From assembly GCF_001429165.1 (NCBI RefSeq), contig NZ_LMIR01000002.1:248001-312000 (forward strand): a stretch of DNA of 64,000 nt, in the 5' to 3' direction. Positions 29,194-37,232 of this stretch are shown here, piece after piece; positions within the stretch are counted from its first letter, which is position 1, and each line of letters opens with the position of its first letter. A program made the position numbers and the translations under genes. A model generated the notes under the pieces. It did not search any database, was not told the origin of the DNA, and saw only the letters and a program-made list of their open reading frames with translations. This DNA is from Agromyces sp. Root81. Its GTDB lineage: Bacteria > Actinomycetota > Actinomycetes > Actinomycetales > Microbacteriaceae.

Positions 29194-29634
29194 ATGCCGG
29201 CCAAGCGTCGAACGATCGCCCGAGCAGTGCTGGGTCCGTACCTCCTGGCGCTCGCCATGATCGTGTTCCTGCCGGCACGTGATGCACAGCAGGTCACCGG
29301 CGTCGTCGGCTGGATCGCCGACGGGTTGGCCGCGATCGGCGTGCCCAGGGAGCCCGCGGCCGTCGCACTCGAGTTCCTCGCGAACGTCGCGCTCTTCGTG
29401 CCGTTCGGCGCGTTGCTCGCGCTCGCGTTCCCGAGAACTCCCGTCTGGGGCATCGTCGCGATCGGCACGGCTGTCAGTGTCGGCATCGAACTCGTCCAGC
29501 TCGCGCTCCCCTCGCGCGTCTCCACGATCTCCGACGTCATCGCGAACACGATCGGAACCGCGCTCGGACTCGGGCTCACTCTGTGGTGGGCGCGCGCGCG
29601 GCATCCGCTCGACTCCGCCCGCTCGCCCATCTGA
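29194..29634 (+). CDS. VanZ-family membrane protein
   Basis: The product has 146 residues with about four membrane helices. The VanZ-like core is NVALFVPFGALLALAFP and the polar motif SVGIELVQLALPSRVSTISDVIANTIG. VanZ proteins have been linked to teicoplanin and lipoglycopeptide resistance, but most members are uncharacterised. Its 3' end overlaps the convergent DUF418-like gene by 59 bases. Confidence 0.85.
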   Translation: MPAKRRTIARAVLGPYLLALAMIVFLPARDAQQVTGVVGWIADGLAAIGVPREPAAVALEFLANVALFVPFGALLALAFPRTPVWGIVAIGTAVSVGIELVQLALPSRVSTISDVIANTIGTALGLGLTLWWARARHPLDSARSPI

Positions 29635-30700
29635 GCAACCGCTCGAGCGGACCGCGGCCGAGGTACCGGCGCCACAGCCAGGCGAAGAGCATCGACCCGA
29701 CGACCAGCCCGAGGAGCAACTCGGTGGAGTCATCCGTGTAGGTGCCGTTCTCGACACGGATCGACGCGGCGATCACCACGAGGTGCAGGGTGTAGACGCT
29801 GAGCGGCATCGACCCCATCGCGGTGATCGGCGAGAGCACCGCACCGGCGATCCGGCGCACCGTCGGCCGGGCGAACGCGGTCAGCAGCAGCATCCCCGCG
29901 ACGACGACCACGCCGACGCCGACGTTGCCGACCGCCTCGAGCGAGGTCCGCAGCGCCGAGGTCCAGCGATCGGCTTCGTCAGCGGATGCCCCGGCGTTGC
30001 CGCCCGGCATCAGTGCGACGATCGGCAGCAGCACGGCGGCCACGGTCGTGCCGACGGCCGCGGCGACCCCGACGACCCGTGGCGAGGTCAGGTCGAAGCG
30101 CGCCAGCGCGAGCCCGATGAGCATGACCGGCACCCACACGACGACGGGGTAGGCACCGCTCACCACCCAGCCGACGAAGAGGCCGAGCGGCCCCGATTCC
30201 AGTTCGACGACCGGGTCGGTCTCGCTCGCGAGCTCGGCGAGCCCCGGCATGACCGCGAGCAGGGCGATGCCCAGGCCCAGGGCGATGCGTGGCGGGACGA
30301 ACAGCAGCGGCAGCATGAGGAGGAATGCGAGGCCGTAGACGTCGAGGATGATGTAGACGAGCGGGTGCAGGGTCGAAGCGATGAGCAGCCCCAGCACGAT
30401 GAGGATCACGGCCCGGATCGCGATCTGGCGACGGAGCCCCGCGCGGCCGTCGCCGATCGGCCGGGTCCCACCCGAGATGAACGCCAGCCCCATGCCAGCG
30501 GTCAGGGCGAAGAGCAGTCGCGGCCGTTCGTCGGCGATCTCGAGCAGCGAAGCCAGGTCTGCGGATGCCGCGGCGGGTGCGACGTGCGCGACGAACATGC
30601 CGATGAGTGCGAGGCCTCGAGCCGCGTCGACGCCGTCGACCCGCACCGCTGTTCGCCCAGCGGGTGGCTCCGTGGCGAGGCGGGCGGCGTCGCTGGTCAC
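29576..30700 (-). CDS. DUF418/DUF1624-like acyltransferase-type membrane protein
   Basis: The product has 374 residues from a GTG overlapping the upstream stop (GTGA). It has about ten membrane helices. The N-terminal motif RVDGVDAARGLALIGMFVAHV is the signature of the heparan-alpha-glucosaminide N-acetyltransferase/DUF418 group, whose members acetylate or otherwise modify surface glycans. The C-terminal SPITAMGSMPLSVYTLH is also typical. Cotranscribed with the universal stress protein. Substrate unknown. Confidence 0.8.
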   Translation of the reverse strand: MTSDAARLATEPPAGRTAVRVDGVDAARGLALIGMFVAHVAPAAASADLASLLEIADERPRLLFALTAGMGLAFISGGTRPIGDGRAGLRRQIAIRAVILIVLGLLIASTLHPLVYIILDVYGLAFLLMLPLLFVPPRIALGLGIALLAVMPGLAELASETDPVVELESGPLGLFVGWVVSGAYPVVVWVPVMLIGLALARFDLTSPRVVGVAAAVGTTVAAVLLPIVALMPGGNAGASADEADRWTSALRTSLEAVGNVGVGVVVVAGMLLLTAFARPTVRRIAGAVLSPITAMGSMPLSVYTLHLVVIAASIRVENGTYTDDSTELLLGLVVGSMLFAWLWRRYLGRGPLERLLRWASGRSRADAARAPTTE

Positions 30701-31566
30701 CTGATGACGACCGTCGGCGCCGTCAGGTTGGCGAGCACTCCCTGGCTGACGGATCCGAGCAGGAACCTCGCGATCGCCCCTCGCCCGTGACTGCCGACGA
30801 CGAGGAGGCGCGCTTCGGAGGCGGCCTCGGCGAGTTCGTTGACCGGGTCGCCGGCCGCCACGACCCGACGGATCTCGAGGCCGGGATGGGCTGCGGCGAT
30901 CGGGGCGAGTGCCGCTTCGAGGATCTCGGTCTCGGCCCGGGAGAGGTCTTCGGCCGCGATGAGCGGAGCGCCGTAGCCGTACTCGCCTCCGACCATGGCG
31001 GCGACGTCCCACGAATGCACGGCGACGAGTGGCTCGCCGAGACGACGGGCCTCGTCGACCGCGAATGCGAGGGCGTGGTCGGAGGCGTGGGAGCCGTCGA
31101 CGCCGACGACGATGCCTCGTCGGTCGCCCGGTTCCAGGTCGGGGACGACCGCGACGGCCGAGCGGCTCACCGCGGCGATCCGCAGGCCGAGCACGCGGCG
31201 TCGGCTGGCCCGTCGGCCGCCATGCCAGTCGCTGCCGACGACGAGCATCCCGACCTCCCCCGAGATGCGCTCGAACACGTCGACGGGCGAACCCTGCTCG
31301 AGGGTGGTGACGGTCTCGATGCCGGCGTCAACGGCGGCCACCGCTGCCGCGGCCTCCTCGAGGCACTCGTGCGCTCGACGCTCTGCAGCGCGCCGCACGT
31401 CGTCATCCGCCCCCGCCTCACCGCGCATCGCCGAGATCGAGCTCTCATCGACGACGTGCACGAGCCGAAGCGTGCTGCCGAACGCTGCAGCCCGTTCGGC
31501 GGCCCATCCGACCGCTCGCATCGTGGCGGAGCCCCCGGTGCCGACGCCCACCGCGATCTCGTTCAT
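30697..31566 (-). CDS. Universal stress protein (two UspA domains)
   Basis: The product has 289 residues with two tandem Usp domains. Domain 2 has an intact ATP-binding motif (VVGVDGSHASD and VVGSHGRGAIARFLLGSVSQ). Domain 1 is weaker (VVGSDWHGGRRASRR), so only the second probably binds ATP. The tandem form is common in actinobacteria under hypoxia or stationary-phase control. No regulatory site is apparent in the 119-base gap upstream. Confidence 0.92.
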   Translation of the reverse strand: MNEIAVGVGTGGSATMRAVGWAAERAAAFGSTLRLVHVVDESSISAMRGEAGADDDVRRAAERRAHECLEEAAAAVAAVDAGIETVTTLEQGSPVDVFERISGEVGMLVVGSDWHGGRRASRRRVLGLRIAAVSRSAVAVVPDLEPGDRRGIVVGVDGSHASDHALAFAVDEARRLGEPLVAVHSWDVAAMVGGEYGYGAPLIAAEDLSRAETEILEAALAPIAAAHPGLEIRRVVAAGDPVNELAEAASEARLLVVGSHGRGAIARFLLGSVSQGVLANLTAPTVVIR

Positions 31567-31685
31567 GGCGCACCTCCGTGGAGTCTCACTCCATCTTCAC
31601 GCGCCGCGCGCCGAAAGCGCCAGCCCCGAACCGGCGATCCGGCTCGCCGACCCGCCGATGACGCCGCTTTGCCGACACCGCAGCC

Positions 31686-32300
31686 TCAGTGGCGCCCGTT
31701 CAGTACGCCGCTGCTCTCCTCGAGGTAGCAGACGCCGCAGAGCGACTCGTAGGTGACCGATTCACCGTCGATCGCGACCTGGTCGCCGTCGAAGACGAAT
31801 CGTCCCTCGATGAGCCGCGCATTGAAGATGGCCTTTCGCCCGCAGCGGCAGATGGTCTTGAGCTCTTCGAGGCTGTGTGCGACTTCGAGCAGCCGCCGGC
31901 TGCCGGGGAACGCCACGGTCTGGAAGTCGGTGCGGATGCCGTAGGCGAGCACCGGCACGCCGTCGATGAGTGCGATGCGCAGCAGATCGTCGACCTGGTC
32001 GGAGTTCAGGAACTGGGCCTCGTCGACGAGCAGGCAGCTCACCTCGCGCCCGCTCTGCGCCACCACGACGCTGCGATGGGTGTCGAACAGCTCGCGAACG
32101 CTCGAATCGGGCGCGATGGTGAAGTCCACCTCGCGCACGACTCCGAGGCGCGACACGATGTCGCAGTCGCCCTTCGTGTCGATCGCGGGCTTGGCGAGCA
32201 GCACCCGGTGCCCGCGCTCCTCGTAGTTGAACGCCGCCTGGAGCAACGCCGTCGACTTGCCGGAGTTCATCGCCCCATAGCGGAAGTACAGTTTCGCCAT
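31686..32300 (-). CDS. tdk: Thymidine kinase
   Basis: The product has 204 residues. It phosphorylates thymidine in the salvage pathway. The P-loop is RYGAMNSGKS, Walker B is LLVDEAQFL, and the Zn lasso has CRC and CGVC pairs. Length is typical of the type II (TK1-like) enzyme. The ATG abuts the stop of the response-regulator gene. Confidence 0.95.
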   Translation of the reverse strand: MAKLYFRYGAMNSGKSTALLQAAFNYEERGHRVLLAKPAIDTKGDCDIVSRLGVVREVDFTIAPDSSVRELFDTHRSVVVAQSGREVSCLLVDEAQFLNSDQVDDLLRIALIDGVPVLAYGIRTDFQTVAFPGSRRLLEVAHSLEELKTICRCGRKAIFNARLIEGRFVFDGDQVAIDGESVTYESLCGVCYLEESSGVLNGRH

Positions 32301-32990
32301 CTACTCGAGGTACCCGTCCTCCGCCGCTCGGCGGATCAGCTCGGCTTTGCGACTGGCAGGGCGCCCCGCCTTGGCGTACTTCTCGCGTACGCGTCGCAGG
32401 TAGGTCTTGGCCGTCTCGTAGCCGACCTCCATGCGCCGGCCGACCTCGACCGTGCTGAGACCCTGCGCATAGTACCGAAGTGCCTTCTCCTCTGCGGCGC
32501 TCAGGGCGACGCCGTGGTGATCGACCACGTCGCCTGCGCCCGCAGCATCCGTGCGCGATGCCGCTGCCGGATGCCGCGGCAGCCGCTCACCGTTCATCAC
32601 GCGCCGTGCGTAGTCGACGAGCTGGTCGGCCGGCAGCGTCTTGGATACGAACCCTGCGGCCCCCGCCACGAGCGAGCGTCGGCGCGACTCGTCGTCGTCG
32701 ATCGCGGTCACCACGACCACTTTCGCTCCGGCGGCACGACAGGCCCTGATGCGCGATTCGATCGAGACGGTGTCGCCGAGTTGCAGGTCCATCAGCACGA
32801 GGTCGACTGGGAACTCGGGGTCGCGGACGAGATCCATCCAGCTCGTGGCACGGATCACCACCGTGAAGTCCGAGGCGAAGTCGGTGAACCATCGCGCGAG
32901 ACCGTCGACGATCAGTTCATGGTCGTCGAGGATCGCCAGCCGATGCGGCGGTGTCGGCACCGGTGTCGGTGCGTGTTCAATCGATGTCAT
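32301..32990 (-). CDS. NarL/LuxR-type response regulator
   Basis: The product has 229 residues. The receiver domain has the acidic pocket LAILDDHE, the phospho-acceptor Asp in LVLMDLQLGD, the VVTAIDD segment and Lys in VSKTLPADQL. The C-terminal LuxR helix-turn-helix is LSAAEEKALRYYAQGLSTVE then GYETAKTYLRRVREKYAKAG. It binds DNA on phosphorylation. It overlaps the upstream partner gene by 14 bases and completes a signalling module with the two genes before it. Confidence 0.9.
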   Translation of the reverse strand: MTSIEHAPTPVPTPPHRLAILDDHELIVDGLARWFTDFASDFTVVIRATSWMDLVRDPEFPVDLVLMDLQLGDTVSIESRIRACRAAGAKVVVVTAIDDDESRRRSLVAGAAGFVSKTLPADQLVDYARRVMNGERLPRHPAAASRTDAAGAGDVVDHHGVALSAAEEKALRYYAQGLSTVEVGRRMEVGYETAKTYLRRVREKYAKAGRPASRKAELIRRAAEDGYLE

Positions 32991-34128
32991 AGCTCAACCC
33001 CACAGTCACATTCTCTCGCGTCAGCGACGCATCCGCTCTGAATGCGACCGCTCGTGCCACCGCGACGAATCGATCGAGTTCCCGACGGCTCGGCGGGGAC
33101 GTCCCCGTTTCGGCGACGAGCGTGATGTCACCGTGCGTCTCGCCGTCGGCGTCCGCGGCGAACGACACGGTGATGAGCTGCGATCGCGCGGCGTCGCCGA
33201 GCCAGGAGATGAGCGCGGTCAGCGCGGAACGCTGATCGGCGGTGAGCGCAGCAGCCGCGCCGGTGGGATCGTCGACGATCGTGTCGACGCCGCGATTCAT
33301 CCGGATGTTGGCAGCGAGATCGTCGAGCCAGGTCGACTCGATACCGGCCCGCAGCGCCCGCCGGAGCGCCTCCGCGAGCTCGCGTGCACGGTCGGCATCC
33401 GCCACGGAGATGCGGTCGGCCGTCATGACTCCCGCGAGGAACGGCAGCACCTCCCGGCCGAGCACCGACACTCGGCTCTGCTGCACCGATCGAGCGATGC
33501 CGGCGCGCAGCTCAGTGTCCCGCTGGAGCGCAGCGCGATTGGCCTCCCGCTGCCAGGAGAGCGTCTCCGCCACGATCCCGTACGAGTACCCGGCCGCCGC
33601 CGCCGACATCGCGAGCACCGATGCCGAGTTCAAGGTGATGAGGGCGGCGACCGGTGCGGTCGACTCCGTGTACATGGACGCGCCGACGACGAGGATCGAC
33701 AGCACCGCCGCCGAGAGCACCCCGGCCAGCGCCGCCGACACCCACGTGCAGAACGGCGCGAGCGAGAGGATCAGCATGCCGATGACGGCCGGCCCGAAGT
33801 CGTCGTAGAGCTGGCGGTTGTTGCCGATCGTGCTCACGTACTCCGCGATCGCTGCGCCGACCGCCAGCATCACGACGAGCCAGAGTCGGTCGTTCGTGAA
33901 CGGCGCACGAGCCGGCGAGGCCGCGAACGAGGCGGCCGTGCCGGCCGCCGCGACGAGCACGAGCGCGATCACCGCAGCCAACGGCGAACCGACCTCGCCC
34001 CAGTGCGACCACGTCAGCCCGGCGGCCAGCAGGAACGCGAGCGTTGCGCCGATCGCCACGATCGGCGACGCGCTGATCGCCCCGACCGGGTCGGCCTCCT
34101 GCTGGGTGAGGCGCAGATGTCCGCTCAT
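32977..34128 (-). CDS. Multi-helix membrane protein with degenerate histidine-kinase end
   Basis: The product has 383 residues. About six membrane helices occupy the first half, then a cytoplasmic segment WQREANRAALQRDTELRAGI and a C-terminal region of kinase length. The N-box, G1 (DxGxG) and G2 motifs needed to bind ATP are not seen, and the usual phospho-acceptor His motif is missing. It therefore looks like a pseudokinase or accessory sensor. The start ATG overlaps the true kinase stop (ATGA), and the next gene is the response regulator. Confidence 0.7.
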   Translation of the reverse strand: MSGHLRLTQQEADPVGAISASPIVAIGATLAFLLAAGLTWSHWGEVGSPLAAVIALVLVAAAGTAASFAASPARAPFTNDRLWLVVMLAVGAAIAEYVSTIGNNRQLYDDFGPAVIGMLILSLAPFCTWVSAALAGVLSAAVLSILVVGASMYTESTAPVAALITLNSASVLAMSAAAAGYSYGIVAETLSWQREANRAALQRDTELRAGIARSVQQSRVSVLGREVLPFLAGVMTADRISVADADRARELAEALRRALRAGIESTWLDDLAANIRMNRGVDTIVDDPTGAAAALTADQRSALTALISWLGDAARSQLITVSFAADADGETHGDITLVAETGTSPPSRRELDRFVAVARAVAFRADASLTRENVTVGLSYDID

Positions 34129-35444
34129 TCGCCGCCCTCCGGCACCGTGAGCACGATGGTCGTGCCGATGCCCTTCGTCGACCAGAGACGCACGGTCCCG
34201 TGCTCCTGCTCGATGCGGGCGCGGATCGAGGTGCGCAGCCCGATGCGGTCGGGCGGCACCTCGCTCTCCTCGAAGCCCACACCGCTGTCCATGACCGCGA
34301 CGGTCACCTCGCCACCGCCGAGGCCCAGTGCGAGCTCGGCCTGGTCGACGCCGGCGTGCCGAGCGACGTTGATGAGGCATTGCGCGACCGCCGCGTCGAG
34401 TGCGGCGACCCGGCGCGGGCCGAGGGTGCCGAGCACGGCGAAGTCGCCGGTGACCCGCACCTCGAGGCCGGCGTTGGCGGCCGACGAGAAGGCGTGCGCG
34501 AGCGATGGCACCGTCTCCTCGACGGGTGCTCGAGCGTCTGGAGCGACACCGCCGCGTGCACGGCCGCGCCATCCGTTCTGCCGTCCGTTCCGCGCGGGCG
34601 GGGTGTCGGCGGCCGGCGCGAACGAACGGGGTCTGCCGGCGCTCCGGACGCCCGGCCCTGCATCGGAGTTCTCGCCCAACGCGTGGTCGATCGCCCAATC
34701 GCGCCCCACGATGAGCCCGAGGTCCTGACGAATGCCGACGCGCAGGCGTTCGTCGACCGGGCCCGATCCGGCTGCGGCGATGGCCACCAGATGACTGAGG
34801 GCGGTGTCATGCAGTCTCGCAGTGGCGCGGAGCTCGTAGTCGTGGCGGATCGCGAGTTCTCGGGTCTGCTGGCTCGCTCGGTGCAGACCGGTGTCGCGTC
34901 GCATGTCGGACAGGCGCGTGACCCCGTCGAAGACCCGGACGATCACGACGACCGCGAACGCGAAGCAGACGGCGAAGTTCGGCGAGTACACGCCGCCCGC
35001 GACGGCGACGCCGAGGAACGCCGCCGCCTCGCCGAGTCCGAAGCCGAGCGTCGCCCAGGTGAGGCCGATCGCCGAGCCGCTGCCCGCGCCCCCGACGAGG
35101 AGCAGCGCAGTGGCGGGCAGAGCGAGCACGGCGTTGTTCGTCGACGGGAACTCGCCGTCGTCCATCACCATGACCGTGACCGTGAACACGACGCCGGCGC
35201 CGACGACGAGGTAGAGCACGGTGAGCGTGACCGTGGGAAAGCGCGCGACGAGGGCGAGCAGGGCGATCATGACCAGCGCGAGCAACGACCCGACCCACCG
35301 GCCCGGTTGCTGGCCGAAGGTCGCCATGACGGCGCCGAGCACCACACCGATCGCCAGGCAGGTGAACGCCGCCCAATGACCGGCGTTCGCAAGTGCCCGG
35401 CTCAGCGATTCCCGCGCGAGGTGTCCCGGCAACCCCAGGGTCAT
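34125..35444 (-). CDS. Sensor histidine kinase (HisKA_3 type)
   Basis: The product has 439 residues. The N-terminal half has about six membrane helices. The kinase core has the phospho-acceptor in RLHDTALSHL, then the ATP-binding domain with N-box CLINVARHAGVDQAEL, G1 VMDSGVGF and the closing KGIGTTIVLTVPEGG. A Pro/Arg-rich linker separates the dimerisation and ATPase parts. It should phosphorylate the NarL-type regulator two genes downstream. Its overlap with the degenerate kinase suggests they act together. Confidence 0.9.
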   Translation of the reverse strand: MTLGLPGHLARESLSRALANAGHWAAFTCLAIGVVLGAVMATFGQQPGRWVGSLLALVMIALLALVARFPTVTLTVLYLVVGAGVVFTVTVMVMDDGEFPSTNNAVLALPATALLLVGGAGSGSAIGLTWATLGFGLGEAAAFLGVAVAGGVYSPNFAVCFAFAVVVIVRVFDGVTRLSDMRRDTGLHRASQQTRELAIRHDYELRATARLHDTALSHLVAIAAAGSGPVDERLRVGIRQDLGLIVGRDWAIDHALGENSDAGPGVRSAGRPRSFAPAADTPPARNGRQNGWRGRARGGVAPDARAPVEETVPSLAHAFSSAANAGLEVRVTGDFAVLGTLGPRRVAALDAAVAQCLINVARHAGVDQAELALGLGGGEVTVAVMDSGVGFEESEVPPDRIGLRTSIRARIEQEHGTVRLWSTKGIGTTIVLTVPEGGE

Positions 35445-35537
35445 CGTGGTCCTCCGCTCGTACAGCCCCTGCGAACACCGATGTTCGGGCCTCTGCGGAT
35501 TATCCCAGTTTCCGGGCTCGCCGCGCGGACGACTCGG

Positions 35538-37157
35538 TCAGAACAATGCGGACGGGTCGGGCGGAAGACTGAGTGAACCGGGCAGATCGTCTGCTGCTGC
35601 GAGCGATCGCGCACCACCGAGGGGCCGGCGTCCGGAAGCCGGACCGTTCGCGAGGGCCGACGACCGCACTCCCCCGGTGACGGGGTCCTCACGACCGTGC
35701 TCGAGGCCGTGCGCCCTGATCAGCGGCCGGATCCGCTGGCCGAGCCACTGTCGATAGGCCTTCGGCGCGTAGGCGTTCGTGCCGTAGTACATGGAGCGGT
35801 ACTTCGGCACGAGTTCGGGGTGGGCACCCTCGAGCCACTGCATGAACCACGGCTTCACCCCGCCGCGCAGATGCAGCGCCGAGTAGAGCACGCTCGTGCC
35901 GCCCGCCGCCTTCACCGAGCGCAACGCCTCGTCGAGGTGCGCCTTCGTGTCGGTGAGGTAGGGCAGGATCGGCATCAGGAACACCGCGCAGTCGAGCCCG
36001 GCCTCGCGCACCGCCGTGACCGTCGCGAGCCGCGCCTTCGTGCTCGGCGTGCCCGGTTCGACGGAGTGCTGCAACTCGTCGTCATAGATCGCGATCGACA
36101 TCGCGACATCGACGGGCACGAGCCGGGAAGCCTCGACGAGGGCCGGCAGATCGCGTCGCAGCAGCGTGCCCTTCGTGAGGATGCTGAACGGAGTGCCGCT
36201 CGACGCGAGCGCCTCGATGATGCCGGGCATGAGCGCGTAGCGCCCCTCGGCCCGTTGATACGGGTCGGTGTTGGTGCCGAGGGCGACGGGTTCGCGCCGC
36301 CACGACGGCTTCTCGAGCTCGCGTCGCAGCACGTCGGCGACGTTGACCTTCACGATGATCTGCCGGTCGAAGTCGTCGCCGGCGTCGAGGTCGAGGTAGG
36401 TGTGCGTCGGCCTCGCGAAGCAGTTATGGCTGACGACGCCATTCGCGATGAAGTCCCCGGTCGTCGTGGTGATGTCGAGCATGTCGACGACTTCGTCGAG
36501 CTGCTCGATCGAGACGATCTGCAGGTCGCTCGCGGTCTTCACGGCAGAACCCACGAGCGCGAGCTTCCTCGTGATCGCCGGTCTGGAAGTGTCCGACGAA
36601 ACTCCTCTGCCGCGGTTTCCGAATCCCATCAGCGAGTTCGACGTCGTCAGGTACGGACGTCGGGCGCTCCCGGACATGCGGCCCGTCACGTGCTTCCACC
36701 CTCGCGCGGTGAGGAACCGATGGTCACCGCTTGCGATGAGCTGTGTGCCGTCGGCCAGTGTGACTCTGTAGGCCGGCTTTCGAGTCGACCATTTCGCAAC
36801 GATCTTCGACGTCGTGTATCGCCGATACCGACCGTCGACCCGCGTGCCGAGCACCTCGTCGCCGACCTCCACCGAGCTCAACACCTGCTCGCGCCCGTCG
36901 GCCATGGTGATGAGGGTGTCGGGGTGCAGGCAGTACGTGCATGCATGGGTGCAGCCCCGGTAGGGATTGATGGTCCACCCGAAGGGCATCGCCGACTGGC
37001 CGGGCACGCGATTGAGCGCGGACTTCGCGAGCACCTCGTGGAACGTGACGCCGGCGAAGTCGGGCGTCTGCACCGAGCGCACGAGGTTGTTGAGCTTCGC
37101 GAGCCCGGGCAATGCGCCCGACTGCTCGACGCCCAGCTCCTGCCCGCTCCACCGCAT
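35538..37157 (-). CDS. Rv2578c-family radical SAM protein with an intein
   Basis: The precursor has 539 residues from the ATG at 37157; ATG 37175 lies inside the LexA box and is less likely. The host protein (about 369 residues after splicing) has the radical SAM cluster motif CxxxCxxC: Cys69, Cys73 and, after splicing, Cys246, which follows the intein. Downstream are VNVADVLRRELEKPSW, TNTDPYQRAEGRYALM and ILTKGTLLRRDLPAL, as in the spore-photoproduct-lyase-like Rv2578c family. The precise reaction is unknown; a DNA-damage role is suggested by the LexA box upstream. No Shine-Dalgarno is seen. Confidence 0.9.
   Translation of the reverse strand: MRWSGQELGVEQSGALPGLAKLNNLVRSVQTPDFAGVTFHEVLAKSALNRVPGQSAMPFGWTINPYRGCTHACTYCLHPDTLITMADGREQVLSSVEVGDEVLGTRVDGRYRRYTTSKIVAKWSTRKPAYRVTLADGTQLIASGDHRFLTARGWKHVTGRMSGSARRPYLTTSNSLMGFGNRGRGVSSDTSRPAITRKLALVGSAVKTASDLQIVSIEQLDEVVDMLDITTTTGDFIANGVVSHNCFARPTHTYLDLDAGDDFDRQIIVKVNVADVLRRELEKPSWRREPVALGTNTDPYQRAEGRYALMPGIIEALASSGTPFSILTKGTLLRRDLPALVEASRLVPVDVAMSIAIYDDELQHSVEPGTPSTKARLATVTAVREAGLDCAVFLMPILPYLTDTKAHLDEALRSVKAAGGTSVLYSALHLRGGVKPWFMQWLEGAHPELVPKYRSMYYGTNAYAPKAYRQWLGQRIRPLIRAHGLEHGREDPVTGGVRSSALANGPASGRRPLGGARSLAAADDLPGSLSLPPDPSALF
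36423..36932 (-). other. Mini-intein inside the radical SAM protein
   Basis: Residues 76-245 (170 residues) of the radical SAM precursor form an intein. It starts with Cys (CLHPDTLITMADG, block A), has a block B SGDHRFLTARGW, and ends VVSHN followed by Cys+1 (block G plus extein nucleophile). The extein joint is THACTY|CFARPT. No LAGLIDADG endonuclease motifs remain; the middle (about residues 165-205) looks like a remnant. It is a class-1 splicing element with Cys1, His-Asn at the end and Cys+1. Confidence 0.93.
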
Positions 37158-37165
37158 ACGGACAT

Positions 37166-37181
37166 TCGAACACATGTTCGA
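37166..37181 (-). promoter_or_regulatory. LexA (SOS) box
   Basis: TCGAACACATGTTCGA is a perfect match to the actinobacterial SOS box TCGAAC-N4-GTTCGA, and the symmetry extends to a 22-bp dyad (CATTCGAACA/TGTTCGAATG). It lies 9-24 bases before the radical SAM start, so LexA bound there would block transcription. Confidence 0.92.
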
Positions 37182-37192
37182 ATGAAGTGCAA

Positions 37193-37227
37193 GCGGATGC
37201 CGCGGCGACACGCCCCGCGGCATCCGC
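37193..37227 (-). terminator. Terminator of the ABC-F gene
   Basis: A perfect 13-bp stem (GCGGATGCCGCGG with its complement) with a 9-base loop sits just after the ABC-F stop and ahead of the LexA box. Confidence 0.7.
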
Positions 37228-37232
37228 TCGCC

